This document shows positions 14,676 to 20,637 of a stretch of DNA of 64,000 bases, piece by piece. The DNA lies in the IMG/VR virus record IMGVR_UViG_3300028920_000052, positions 33,596 through 97,595 of that record. One strand, 5' to 3'. The translations under genes were made by a program, and so were the position numbers. Under the pieces are notes generated by a model. It saw only the letters and a list, made by a program, of their open reading frames with translations, had not been told where the DNA came from and did not search any database. The stretch's first letter is position 1; every line of letters begins with the position of its first letter. Source of the stretch: a virus.

Positions 14676-14715
14676 ATGGGGGCTATATCCCCCTTGCTAG
14701 AAGTTAGTGGGGGTT
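14676..14715 (-). promoter_or_regulatory. Leader with mutually exclusive C/G-run hairpins
   Basis: Read on the minus strand, the leader carries CCCCC (14713-14709), GGGGG (14693-14689) and CCCCC (14682-14678). The middle G-run can pair with either C-run, giving two alternative hairpins upstream of ATG 14646. That is the layout of an attenuator or switch. G/C runs are conspicuous in such AT-rich DNA. Any ligand or trigger is unknown. Confidence 0.45.
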
Positions 14716-14797
14716 ATTGAGTAGATACATCATATTTTCGTCAATGAAAAAAATTTAAAAAAAAATTATAAAAAAAATATTTTTTACATTTTTATTA

Positions 14798-14817
14798 ATG
14801 ATGTATTTTTGCATCAT
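14798..14817 (+). promoter_or_regulatory. Palindrome over a TAnnTTTG promoter element
   Basis: ATGATG-TATTTTTG-CATCAT is an inverted repeat whose centre is a perfect Bacteroides -7 element (TATTTTTG, 14804-14811). No good -33 TTTG is seen about 20 bases upstream. It may drive, and a bound repressor may silence, the structured RNA that follows. Confidence 0.45.
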
Positions 14818-14935
14818 AAAGTATGAATATTGTACTTAATGTTGAATATTTGCTACTTTAACATAAAGGATAAATTTGAGAAAAGTATTAAAATTTTTAA
14901 ATTTTCTAAAATTTTTACTAAAATATTTGGAATTG

Positions 14936-15374
14936 TCAGAAGTATTGTTTTACTTTGCACAATACTTCCCAAAGCTCAGGACTGTTCACGAGTTGATCCT
15001 GGTCCACAAGCTGAGGGCATGAATACCCTCTGAGGTAGCCAAAGTAAGAGGAGAACAGGGCCAAGTAGATGCACTCTTGAAATAATAGAGAAACATAGTG
15101 TTAAGGAAGTCCTGTAGTATGAAAGATGATACATAGCAATGTGTAAAGGAGATAAAGGCTAGGGTGAGATTGAGATGCCTCTCTACAATTTAAAAGTTGG
15201 ACGGGATAACCAAGACGGCGCATTGTGAAAGTTGAAATTAAGTAGGAAGCCTGAAAACCTAGTTTTCTCAGGAAGTTTTCTATTTAAATAAAAGGTAATT
15301 AATCACTTAATTCAAAACACTTATTGTTAAGTTTTAACAAAGGGAAGGAAAAGTTGTAAAATTTTTCCTTTTTT
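14936..15374 (+). ncRNA. Candidate large structured non-coding RNA
   Basis: About 400 bases with clearly higher G+C than the flanks and no plausible gene, between the divergent arms. Hairpins include GAAGTATTG/CAATACTTC, GAGGG-CATGAATA-CCCTC, CTCAG/CTGAG with inner GGAC/GTCC, AGGC/GCCT, TTGG/CCAA, and CCTGAAAAC with GTTTTCTCAGG. It ends in a TTGTTAA/TTAACAA hairpin and an intrinsic terminator. I looked for RNase P, tmRNA, SRP and 6S signatures and did not find them. Its class is unknown, and the 5' end is uncertain by about 100 bases. Confidence 0.55.
15345..15374 (+). terminator. Rho-independent terminator of the structured RNA
   Basis: AAGGAAAA (15345-15352) pairs with TTTTTCCTT (15362-15370), followed by a T-rich run. 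It lies before the methyltransferase promoter, so the RNA upstream forms its own transcription unit. Confidence 0.75.
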
Positions 15375-15375
15375 A

Positions 15376-15407
15376 TTTGGATATTATGCGTAAGTTACAT
15401 ATCTTTG
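15376..15407 (+). promoter_or_regulatory. Bacteroides-type promoter for the right arm
   Basis: TTTG (15376-15379), a 20-bp spacer and TATCTTTG (15400-15407) match the Bacteroides housekeeping consensus. It sits between the terminator and the methyltransferase ATG at 15431, as expected for the first right-arm transcript. Confidence 0.8.
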
Positions 15408-15430
15408 TTTAGAACTAAAATTAAAATGAT

Positions 15431-15850
15431 ATGAAAGATAGAAATTTAAAACATAGTGATAATTGGGCCACTCCAAGAGAATTTTTTGACAAATTAAACA
15501 AAGAATTTAAATTTGATTTTGACCCTTGCCCTCTACACAGTACATTTGATGGGCTAAAAATTGAATGGGGTAATTCTAATTTCATCAATCCCCCATACTC
15601 AAAGAAATTAAAAGAACAGTTTGTTATAAAAGCTATTGATGAAAGTTTAAAAGGTAAATTATGTGTGATGTTACTACCAGTATCCACAAGTACAAAATTA
15701 TTTCACCAACATATTTTACCCAATGCTAAAGAGATAAGATTTGTGGAGAAAAGAATAAGATTTTTAGGAATAAATACCAAAGGGGAATACGTTACAAATA
15801 AAACACCAATGCATGATAGTATGGTAGTTATATTCGATGGTAGAAATTAA
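15431..15850 (+). CDS. DNA N6-adenine methyltransferase (phage Dam type)
   Basis: This 139-residue protein has the small phage N6-adenine methyltransferase layout: NWATP near 11-15, a FDPCPL segment near 30-35, and the catalytic NPPYS at 53-57, which flips and methylates adenine. Length and order match the compact phage Dam family, so it is probably complete. Methylation would protect phage DNA from host restriction or time packaging. It is the first gene of the right arm and has its own promoter. Confidence 0.87.
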   Translation: MKDRNLKHSDNWATPREFFDKLNKEFKFDFDPCPLHSTFDGLKIEWGNSNFINPPYSKKLKEQFVIKAIDESLKGKLCVMLLPVSTSTKLFHQHILPNAKEIRFVEKRIRFLGINTKGEYVTNKTPMHDSMVVIFDGRN

Positions 15851-15865
15851 TTAAAACTATAATAT

Positions 15866-16075
15866 ATGACAAAGAAAAGAGTAGACATTGAACTAAAAGT
15901 AACTACATTAGCCTGGGCAGCATCTGAATCTACTAAGTTGGGGATTAGTAGAAGGCAGTATTTAGCTAGAGTAATAGAAAGATTTTATGCAGAGGGTTTA
16001 TATGGTAATCCTTCTTTAGCGCAAGCAGCTTATCCTTTAACATATGATGAAGCTTATACAAAGAATAATGGATAA
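15866..16075 (+). CDS. Small basic protein, ribbon-helix-helix-like
   Basis: This 69-residue protein begins MTKKRVDIELKVTT, with a strand followed by two helices (LAWAASESTKLG, SRRQYLARVIERFY). That order resembles Arc-type ribbon-helix-helix DNA binders, which act as dimeric repressors. The C-terminal 20 residues look disordered. Its position right after the control region would suit a regulator. The fold is a tentative reading. Confidence 0.6.
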   Translation: MTKKRVDIELKVTTLAWAASESTKLGISRRQYLARVIERFYAEGLYGNPSLAQAAYPLTYDEAYTKNNG

Positions 16076-16148
16076 TTTAAAGATAGCTTTTAAAGAAGAA
16101 TTTAAACTTTTAAAAATAGAAGAAGATGACACCAGAACTAAAACTTGA
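16068..16148 (+). CDS. Possible mini-protein bridging a 50-base gap
   Basis: This 26-residue frame (MDNLKIAFKEEFKLLK...) overlaps the preceding stop by 8 bases and the next start by 23. It is charged and helical, and fills the only gap in this packed row. It is short enough to be chance. Confidence 0.3.
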   Translation: MDNLKIAFKEEFKLLKIEEDDTRTKT

Positions 16149-16485
16149 AAAATTAAAAGAACTAGTAAATACTTGGGTAAACTACCTAGATTTATGGAAA
16201 AATGTAACAGTTCATACAGTTACTAAGACTGAAAAGAATAATACTACTACAGTAACAATTAGAGATGAATATGGAAGAGAAAGAGAGGGTATTCATACAG
16301 TAGTAGAAGAAGTGCCTCCAACAACTTTTGTTAGAGTAATATGGCATACTCCTAAAGGAAAATGGAAGAATATATTACACCCTAAAGGATTTGAAGCTAA
16401 AGAATTTCCATTATCTGATATAGATAAAAGAATAGATCATTATAAATATAAACTTAGGAGTATTAAAGAAAAACTTGCACAGTAA
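16126..16485 (+). CDS. Hypothetical protein
   Basis: This 119-residue protein has a helical N-terminus, a beta-rich centre with many threonines and valines (TVHTVTKTEKNNTTTV), and a basic helical C-terminus (HYKYKLRSIKEKLAQ). No domain is recognised. It lies in a packed operon before the GroES-like gene. Confidence 0.6.
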   Translation: MTPELKLEKLKELVNTWVNYLDLWKNVTVHTVTKTEKNNTTTVTIRDEYGREREGIHTVVEEVPPTTFVRVIWHTPKGKWKNILHPKGFEAKEFPLSDIDKRIDHYKYKLRSIKEKLAQ

Positions 16486-16505
16486 ATAAAAAGTATATAT
16501 ATTTG
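16475..16505 (+). promoter_or_regulatory. Bacteroides-type promoter for the GroES-like gene
   Basis: TTG (16475-16477), 20 bp, then TATATTTG (16498-16505). It overlaps the end of the upstream gene and lies 23 bases before ATG 16528. Confidence 0.7.
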
Positions 16506-16527
16506 TCAAACTAAAAAATTAAATTAA

Positions 16528-16833
16528 ATGGAAAGAATTAAAGACTTGAGCAAAGTTACACTTCAGATGCATACAGTATTACTGAAGATGACAGAAAAGA
16601 AAACTAACATTATTATGCCTGAAGAAGCAGAAGAGGGCAATAAGATGAATTTTAAGCACGGTATTGTTATTGCTAAAGATGCTAGTGTAACTAAACTAGA
16701 TGTTGGGGATGTAGTTTTAGAATTTCCAGGAGGAAGAGTATATGACTGGAAAGGTAATAAGTATGTTATGGTTAGAGCAGATGCTATAACTTTAGCAGTT
16801 AAGCCTGATAATATTGAATTAACAGAAGAGTAA
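16528..16833 (+). CDS. GroES-like co-chaperonin (Cpn10 fold)
   Basis: This 101-residue protein follows the GroES pattern: a strand (LQMHTVLLKM), a mobile-loop-like segment (TEKKTNIIMPEEAEE), GIVIAKDASV, KLDVGDVVLEFPGG, then WKGNKYVMVRADAITLAV. The usual roof loop is shortened. Such a protein would cap host GroEL to fold phage proteins, as T4 Gp31 does for its capsid protein. It has its own promoter and lies a few kilobases before the capsid genes, which fits. The fold is well supported; partner and activity are inferred. Confidence 0.75.
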   Translation: MERIKDLSKVTLQMHTVLLKMTEKKTNIIMPEEAEEGNKMNFKHGIVIAKDASVTKLDVGDVVLEFPGGRVYDWKGNKYVMVRADAITLAVKPDNIELTEE

Positions 16834-16865
16834 CTTACCAATTAGTAACTTAAACATTAAAAATT

Positions 16866-17183
16866 ATGGCAGAACAAGAGCAAGCACCGAGAGTATTAAC
16901 TCAAAAAGAATTAAATGAGAGAAGGAAAGAAATTAATAGACGTAAAAAAGAGATGAAAGAAGAAGTTGAACTATTAAAGTTAGAATATGACTTTATGCAA
17001 CTTAATATGATACTTCCTGAAAAGAGGTTAGAATATATGGAGTTTCTGAAAGAAAGGCAGAAAGCTATGAAACAACCTGACAAAAAGACTGAAAACCCTT
17101 TAAAAGGCTCTAAAGAAAAAGTAGATTTAAGTGTTGGCACAAAGATTGAAGAAACTTCAGAAGTTGAACTTAAAAAAGAATAG
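16866..17183 (+). CDS. Coiled-coil protein
   Basis: This 105-residue protein is dominated by a charged coiled coil from about 12 to 75 (ELNERRKEINRRKKEMKEE). A disordered lysine/glutamate tail follows. It has no catalytic motif. It may be a scaffold or assembly factor, like the following gene, because the two form a pair of small coiled-coil proteins. Confidence 0.65.
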   Translation: MAEQEQAPRVLTQKELNERRKEINRRKKEMKEEVELLKLEYDFMQLNMILPEKRLEYMEFLKERQKAMKQPDKKTENPLKGSKEKVDLSVGTKIEETSEVELKKE

Positions 17184-17185
17184 TT

Positions 17186-17434
17186 ATGAAATATTATGTA
17201 AATGGGTATCTTGTATATTCAGATGACAGTGAATATCAGTGGGTAGATACATCAAAATATGATGTAGTAGAGAAGAAAGAAGCTAAGATTGAAAGATTGG
17301 AGCAAGAAGTTAAGGACAAAACAGAGCAGATGGATTCTTGCAGAAAATCTGCAGAGAAGTACATTAGATCAGAATTAAACTTAGATAAAGAGATTAAAGA
17401 ACTTCAAAAAGATTTGAGTGAGTTAAAAGGTTGA
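17186..17434 (+). CDS. Coiled-coil protein
   Basis: This 82-residue protein has a short beta-like N-terminus (MKYYVNGYLVYSDDSEYQW) and a long coiled coil (about 30-80). It starts 2 bases after the preceding gene, so the two are co-translated, and it is followed directly by a strong terminator. Function is unknown. Confidence 0.65.
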   Translation: MKYYVNGYLVYSDDSEYQWVDTSKYDVVEKKEAKIERLEQEVKDKTEQMDSCRKSAEKYIRSELNLDKEIKELQKDLSELKG

Positions 17435-17462
17435 TAGTTGGTATGTTAGTTAGTTGAGTGAG

Positions 17463-17504
17463 GCCCTAAGTAAATTATTTTTTGCTTAGGGCTTGTTTTT
17501 TATT
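17463..17504 (+). terminator. Rho-independent terminator
   Basis: GCCCTAAG (17463-17470) pairs with CTTAGGGC (17485-17492), followed by TTGTTTTTTATT. It ends the first right-arm operon. Its T-tract also contains the -33 TTG of the next promoter. Confidence 0.88.
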
Positions 17505-17523
17505 AAAACATTTTATATATTTG
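17493..17523 (+). promoter_or_regulatory. Bacteroides-type promoter for the packaging operon
   Basis: TTG (17493-17495), a 20-bp spacer and TATATTTG (17516-17523), 23 bases before ATG 17547. It starts the unit that leads to the metallophosphoesterase and terminase genes. Confidence 0.72.
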
Positions 17524-17546
17524 ACAAGAATTTAAAAGCAAAGACA

Positions 17547-17906
17547 ATGGAACTGACAGCAAATGTAACAAAAGAGCAAAAGTTTATGTGGATTGTGGAG
17601 GTATTAGGTAGTGTAACTACCCCTTTTAACCTTCTTAGATTAAAAGAAAGACAGGTGTTAGCACAGTTATATTATCATAATACACTACACAATGATGTAC
17701 CAAAAGAATATAGAGATAAAATTACTTTTGATAAAGAAACTAAGCAATTGATATGTGACAGACTTAATATTACTATGGAAAATTTGTATAATATCATGGT
17801 AGTACTTCGTAAAAAGAAACTCTTACAAAAAGAACCTGTAGGGTTTAATCCTAAATTTATTATTGAAGATACAAACAATTTAACATTAAATTTTAATGAA
17901 GGTTGA
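17547..17906 (+). CDS. Conserved-looking helical protein, possible winged helix
   Basis: I take ATG 17547 (MELTANVTKEQKF), 119 residues, because it follows the promoter at normal distance. The longer frame would begin inside the promoter. The middle has LICDRLNITMENLYNIMVVLRKKKLL, which reads like a helix-turn-helix or winged helix with a basic recognition helix. It could be a DNA-binding regulator of the late genes. This is inference. Confidence 0.6.
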   Translation: MELTANVTKEQKFMWIVEVLGSVTTPFNLLRLKERQVLAQLYYHNTLHNDVPKEYRDKITFDKETKQLICDRLNITMENLYNIMVVLRKKKLLQKEPVGFNPKFIIEDTNNLTLNFNEG

Positions 17907-18144
17907 TAAAAGTTTAACTGGGTTATTTATTGATTTAGTAATGACTCATTATGGCTTTATAGAGCATTTTAAAGATAACAACAAGTATATATATAAAGGT
18001 AACAGCATTCTTTACAAGAAGAATGAAGATATATACTCACTTAATTACACACTAACTAATACAACAGAAGATAATGAATACAGAGAAAATTACAGAACTG
18101 ATACAGTTTTTAACCAAGAACCCAGGTTACTTAAAACGTGGTAA
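17896..18144 (+). CDS. Hypothetical protein
   Basis: This 82-residue aromatic-rich soluble protein begins MKVDKSLTGLFID. It overlaps the upstream gene by 11 bases and the metallophosphoesterase by 71 bases. The large downstream overlap means its C-terminal 23 residues are read in another frame from the phosphoesterase N-terminus. No family is recognised. Confidence 0.55.
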   Translation: MKVDKSLTGLFIDLVMTHYGFIEHFKDNNKYIYKGNSILYKKNEDIYSLNYTLTNTTEDNEYRENYRTDTVFNQEPRLLKTW

Positions 18145-19396
18145 AGAGAATTTAGCAGCATTATTAGACAGTACTACAGACGAGGTACAAGAAGCAAAAG
18201 ATATAGTTAATGGTAAAAAATTAGATTGGGCTACTAATGAAAAAATTGGAATAGGTTGTCCTCCGCCACCTTATAATATATCAATAGGAAGCACGGGTAT
18301 TGGAGTAGAATGCCCTGAGGGTATACTAGACTTATCATCAAAACTACATAACGATTTAAACAATAAAAATGAATCAGAGATAAAAGAATTCTCTCAGCAT
18401 TTAGAAAAATTAGGATTAAAAGAAGAAGATGTTAAATCTGTTAAATTCTGGCAAACTCAGGGTGGAGATATAAGATACAGTATAGTAACAAAAAATGATG
18501 GGTTAGAATTACCTTCCTTAGAAGATGTAACCAAAGAGTTAGTTACTAAAATAGAACCTACTCAACTTCCTAAAGTTAAAGAAACAACTGGTGATATCTT
18601 GGTTGTATTCCTCTCAGATAAACATATAGGAGCATTAACAAAACCAGAAGCAATGTATGATAATCCTTACAATGAAGAAGAACTACAAAATAGATTAATT
18701 AAAGTAGTATCTGAAATTGCTAATACTTATACAAATAGAAGTGAATTTGCTTTTGAAGAAATAGTATTAATAGACTTAGGAGATGCATTAGATGGGTATA
18801 ATGCACAAACAACCAGGGGAGGACATACATTACCACAAAATATGACAAATAAAGAAGCCTTTGAAGTATTTATCAGACTTCACAAGGCTTTTTATAATGC
18901 ATTATTTCTAAGTGGATTTGCTAAGTCTTATTCAGTATATCATGTGTCAAATAGTAATCATGGTGGAGAATTTGAACATTTTGCCACAAGGTGTCTACAA
19001 GAATATTTAACCTGTTCATATCCAGAAGTAAAATTTGAACTTTTAGATAAATTTATCACTCCAATAAGTATTAGTAATCATACGTATCTTCTATCACATG
19101 GTAAGGATACAGAAGATATGAAGCAGGGATTACCTTTGTGTTTAGATGCTAAAACTGAAAATTACATTAAAGATTATGTGCTAGAGAAAGGAATTTCTAC
19201 TAAAAATCTTCATTTTGTAAAAGGAGATTTGCATCAAGCTGGTACACAATGGGGCAAGCATTTTAGATATAGAAATGTACCTAGTATGTATGGCAGTTCT
19301 AAATGGATTATGACTAATTTTGGATTAACTAAACCAGGATGTAGTTTTGACTTGATAGAAGGAAATAGTATTAAGCAGTGGGAATTGTGGTTTTAA
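18074..19396 (+). CDS. Calcineurin-like metallophosphoesterase
   Basis: This 440-residue protein has an N-terminal helix-turn-helix-like segment (about 1-45), a linker, and a C-terminal metallophosphoesterase domain. The domain motifs are LSDKHIGA (D-x-H), LIDLGDALDG (GD), SNHGGE (GNH-like, with Ser-Asn-His), LLSHGKD (H) and KGDLHQAG (G-x-H-like). These bind two metal ions that hydrolyse phosphate esters. The substrate may be DNA ends or nucleotides. Its place just before the packaging genes is suggestive. The N-terminal extension may target it to DNA. Confidence 0.82.
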   Translation: MNTEKITELIQFLTKNPGYLKRGKENLAALLDSTTDEVQEAKDIVNGKKLDWATNEKIGIGCPPPPYNISIGSTGIGVECPEGILDLSSKLHNDLNNKNESEIKEFSQHLEKLGLKEEDVKSVKFWQTQGGDIRYSIVTKNDGLELPSLEDVTKELVTKIEPTQLPKVKETTGDILVVFLSDKHIGALTKPEAMYDNPYNEEELQNRLIKVVSEIANTYTNRSEFAFEEIVLIDLGDALDGYNAQTTRGGHTLPQNMTNKEAFEVFIRLHKAFYNALFLSGFAKSYSVYHVSNSNHGGEFEHFATRCLQEYLTCSYPEVKFELLDKFITPISISNHTYLLSHGKDTEDMKQGLPLCLDAKTENYIKDYVLEKGISTKNLHFVKGDLHQAGTQWGKHFRYRNVPSMYGSSKWIMTNFGLTKPGCSFDLIEGNSIKQWELWF

Positions 19397-19408
19397 AAAC
19401 AAAGGATT

Positions 19409-19591
19409 ATGAAAGAGATATACTGCATATCATGTGAAATAAAAGGTAAAAAGAAAAGGAGGAAAGGAGTGATACCTGTAAAAGATCCTACCACAGGAGA
19501 AATTAACTATATGTGTGAAGAATGTTTTGATGAATGGCAACAGTTAAAATTAATAGCAGAATACAATGGAAATACTTACACAGAGGATTAA
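19409..19591 (+). CDS. Small putative zinc-binding protein
   Basis: This 60-residue protein has a CISC pair, a basic loop (KGKKKRRKGVIPVK) and a CEEC pair, the layout of a zinc ribbon with 27 residues between pairs. It may bind DNA. It starts 13 bases after the metallophosphoesterase. Confidence 0.65.
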   Translation: MKEIYCISCEIKGKKKRRKGVIPVKDPTTGEINYMCEECFDEWQQLKLIAEYNGNTYTED

Positions 19592-19821
19592 CACTATCAG
19601 TATAAATCTTATTCAAGATATTGATGATGATATAGATGATATCACTCCATTTGCAAGTTCTTTGCCTAAACTTAAAAAAAATTATTAATGAGGCAGGATA
19701 TAAAAATAAGTTTACTAAAACAGAGAGAGAATTTTGGAATGAAATATTTGATACATTTATAACTGAAGATGCTCCTGAAGGAACAGTTTATATTCCAGGA
19801 GATAAAGTTTCTGTAGAATAA
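19566..19821 (+). CDS. Probable single gene split by a frameshift at an A8 run
   Basis: Two frames fit together here. Frame 1 starts at ATG 19566 and ends IDDDIDDITPFASSLPKLKK before a stop at 19686-19688. Frame 2 continues IINEAGYKNKFTKTERE to 19821. The join falls exactly on eight A residues (19674-19681), so dropping one A gives one 84-residue protein. It could be a real mutation, a programmed +1 shift or a sequencing error. The C-terminal part has no known motif. Alone, the second frame would start in nonsense sequence (MISLHLQVLCL). Confidence 0.5.
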
Positions 19822-20096
19822 TGAAACATTTACAGACAAGAGGAGTAATAAGAGAGTTGGCTCTAAAACATGGTATAAGTATTAAACAGTTGGAGAATAT
19901 AGTTGGAATATTCTCAGAATTTATACAGCTTAAGATAAAAGAAGATGTAGACAAAGTTAATGGTAAGTATCCAGTCTTTTATGTTAAAGGACTTGGTACT
20001 TTCCATGTTAAAGATTCAGTAAAAGAAGCAGTAATGAGAGCATATAAAAGAAAACAAGAACAACAAGATGAATCTATTCCAATTCAACAAGAGTAG
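19821..20096 (+). CDS. IHF/HU-like DNA-binding subunit
   Basis: This 91-residue protein has the HU/IHF fold signs: a helical N-terminus with GISIKQLENIVGIFSEFIQ, then strands ending YVKGLGTFHVKDSVK, the counterpart of the GFGxF signature. The minor-groove-binding arm is less typical. It should bend DNA as a dimer. crAss-like phages are known to encode IHF-like subunits near their structural genes. The ATG shares one base with the upstream TAA. It may assist packaging initiation by the neighbouring terminase. Confidence 0.78.
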   Translation: MKHLQTRGVIRELALKHGISIKQLENIVGIFSEFIQLKIKEDVDKVNGKYPVFYVKGLGTFHVKDSVKEAVMRAYKRKQEQQDESIPIQQE

Positions 20097-20637
20097 TTTT
20101 GAGGTAGAAATATCTCCAGAAGTATTAACTATTGACAAGTTTAAAACTATTGTTAATAGGGATAAAAATAAAAATAAAAGTAAAGCCATAAAGGAGTTAT
20201 CTTTAATATATCTATATGTAGATGTTAGATCTGACTATATGTATATAACAGATGAAGAACAGAGGCTAGAAGAGATTAAACATGACTTAGATTTACCTAA
20301 AGATTGGAAGATAGATAAAACATTAGAAGAAGCTATAAATTTATACAAAGAGAGGTCAATTACTGTAAATTCTGCTTTATACAAAGGAGCATTAGTAGCA
20401 GCAAATGCTGTTAATGAAGTTTGTATGAAGGCTAAGGAACATATTAAAAATGCAGAAGACCCTATTACAGCAGCCCAGAAAATAACAGGTATTTTAGAAA
20501 AGATACCTAAAGCAATGGCTAACTTATCTGCAGCATATCAAGAATTAATTAAAGAACAGAGAATAACAGAAGGTAGAAGTAAGGGAAGTAGAGTATTCAA
20601 CATGTACGAGGACGGACTAGATGATAAAGATGAATAA
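20068..20637 (+). CDS. Putative terminase small subunit
   Basis: This 189-residue protein is mostly helical, with a central region (SALYKGALVAANAVNEVCMKAKEH) and an acidic tail. It overlaps the IHF-like gene by 29 bases and TerL by 17. Position directly before TerL and the helical oligomer-like make-up fit a small terminase, which selects viral DNA. I see no diagnostic motif, so this is an inference from context. Confidence 0.6.
   Translation: MNLFQFNKSSFEVEISPEVLTIDKFKTIVNRDKNKNKSKAIKELSLIYLYVDVRSDYMYITDEEQRLEEIKHDLDLPKDWKIDKTLEEAINLYKERSITVNSALYKGALVAANAVNEVCMKAKEHIKNAEDPITAAQKITGILEKIPKAMANLSAAYQELIKEQRITEGRSKGSRVFNMYEDGLDDKDE

Noticed and set aside
14830-15033. Plus-strand 67-residue ORF
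   Set aside because: It runs through the hairpins of the candidate structured RNA, has no leader typical of this genome, and its C-terminus reads through strong stems.
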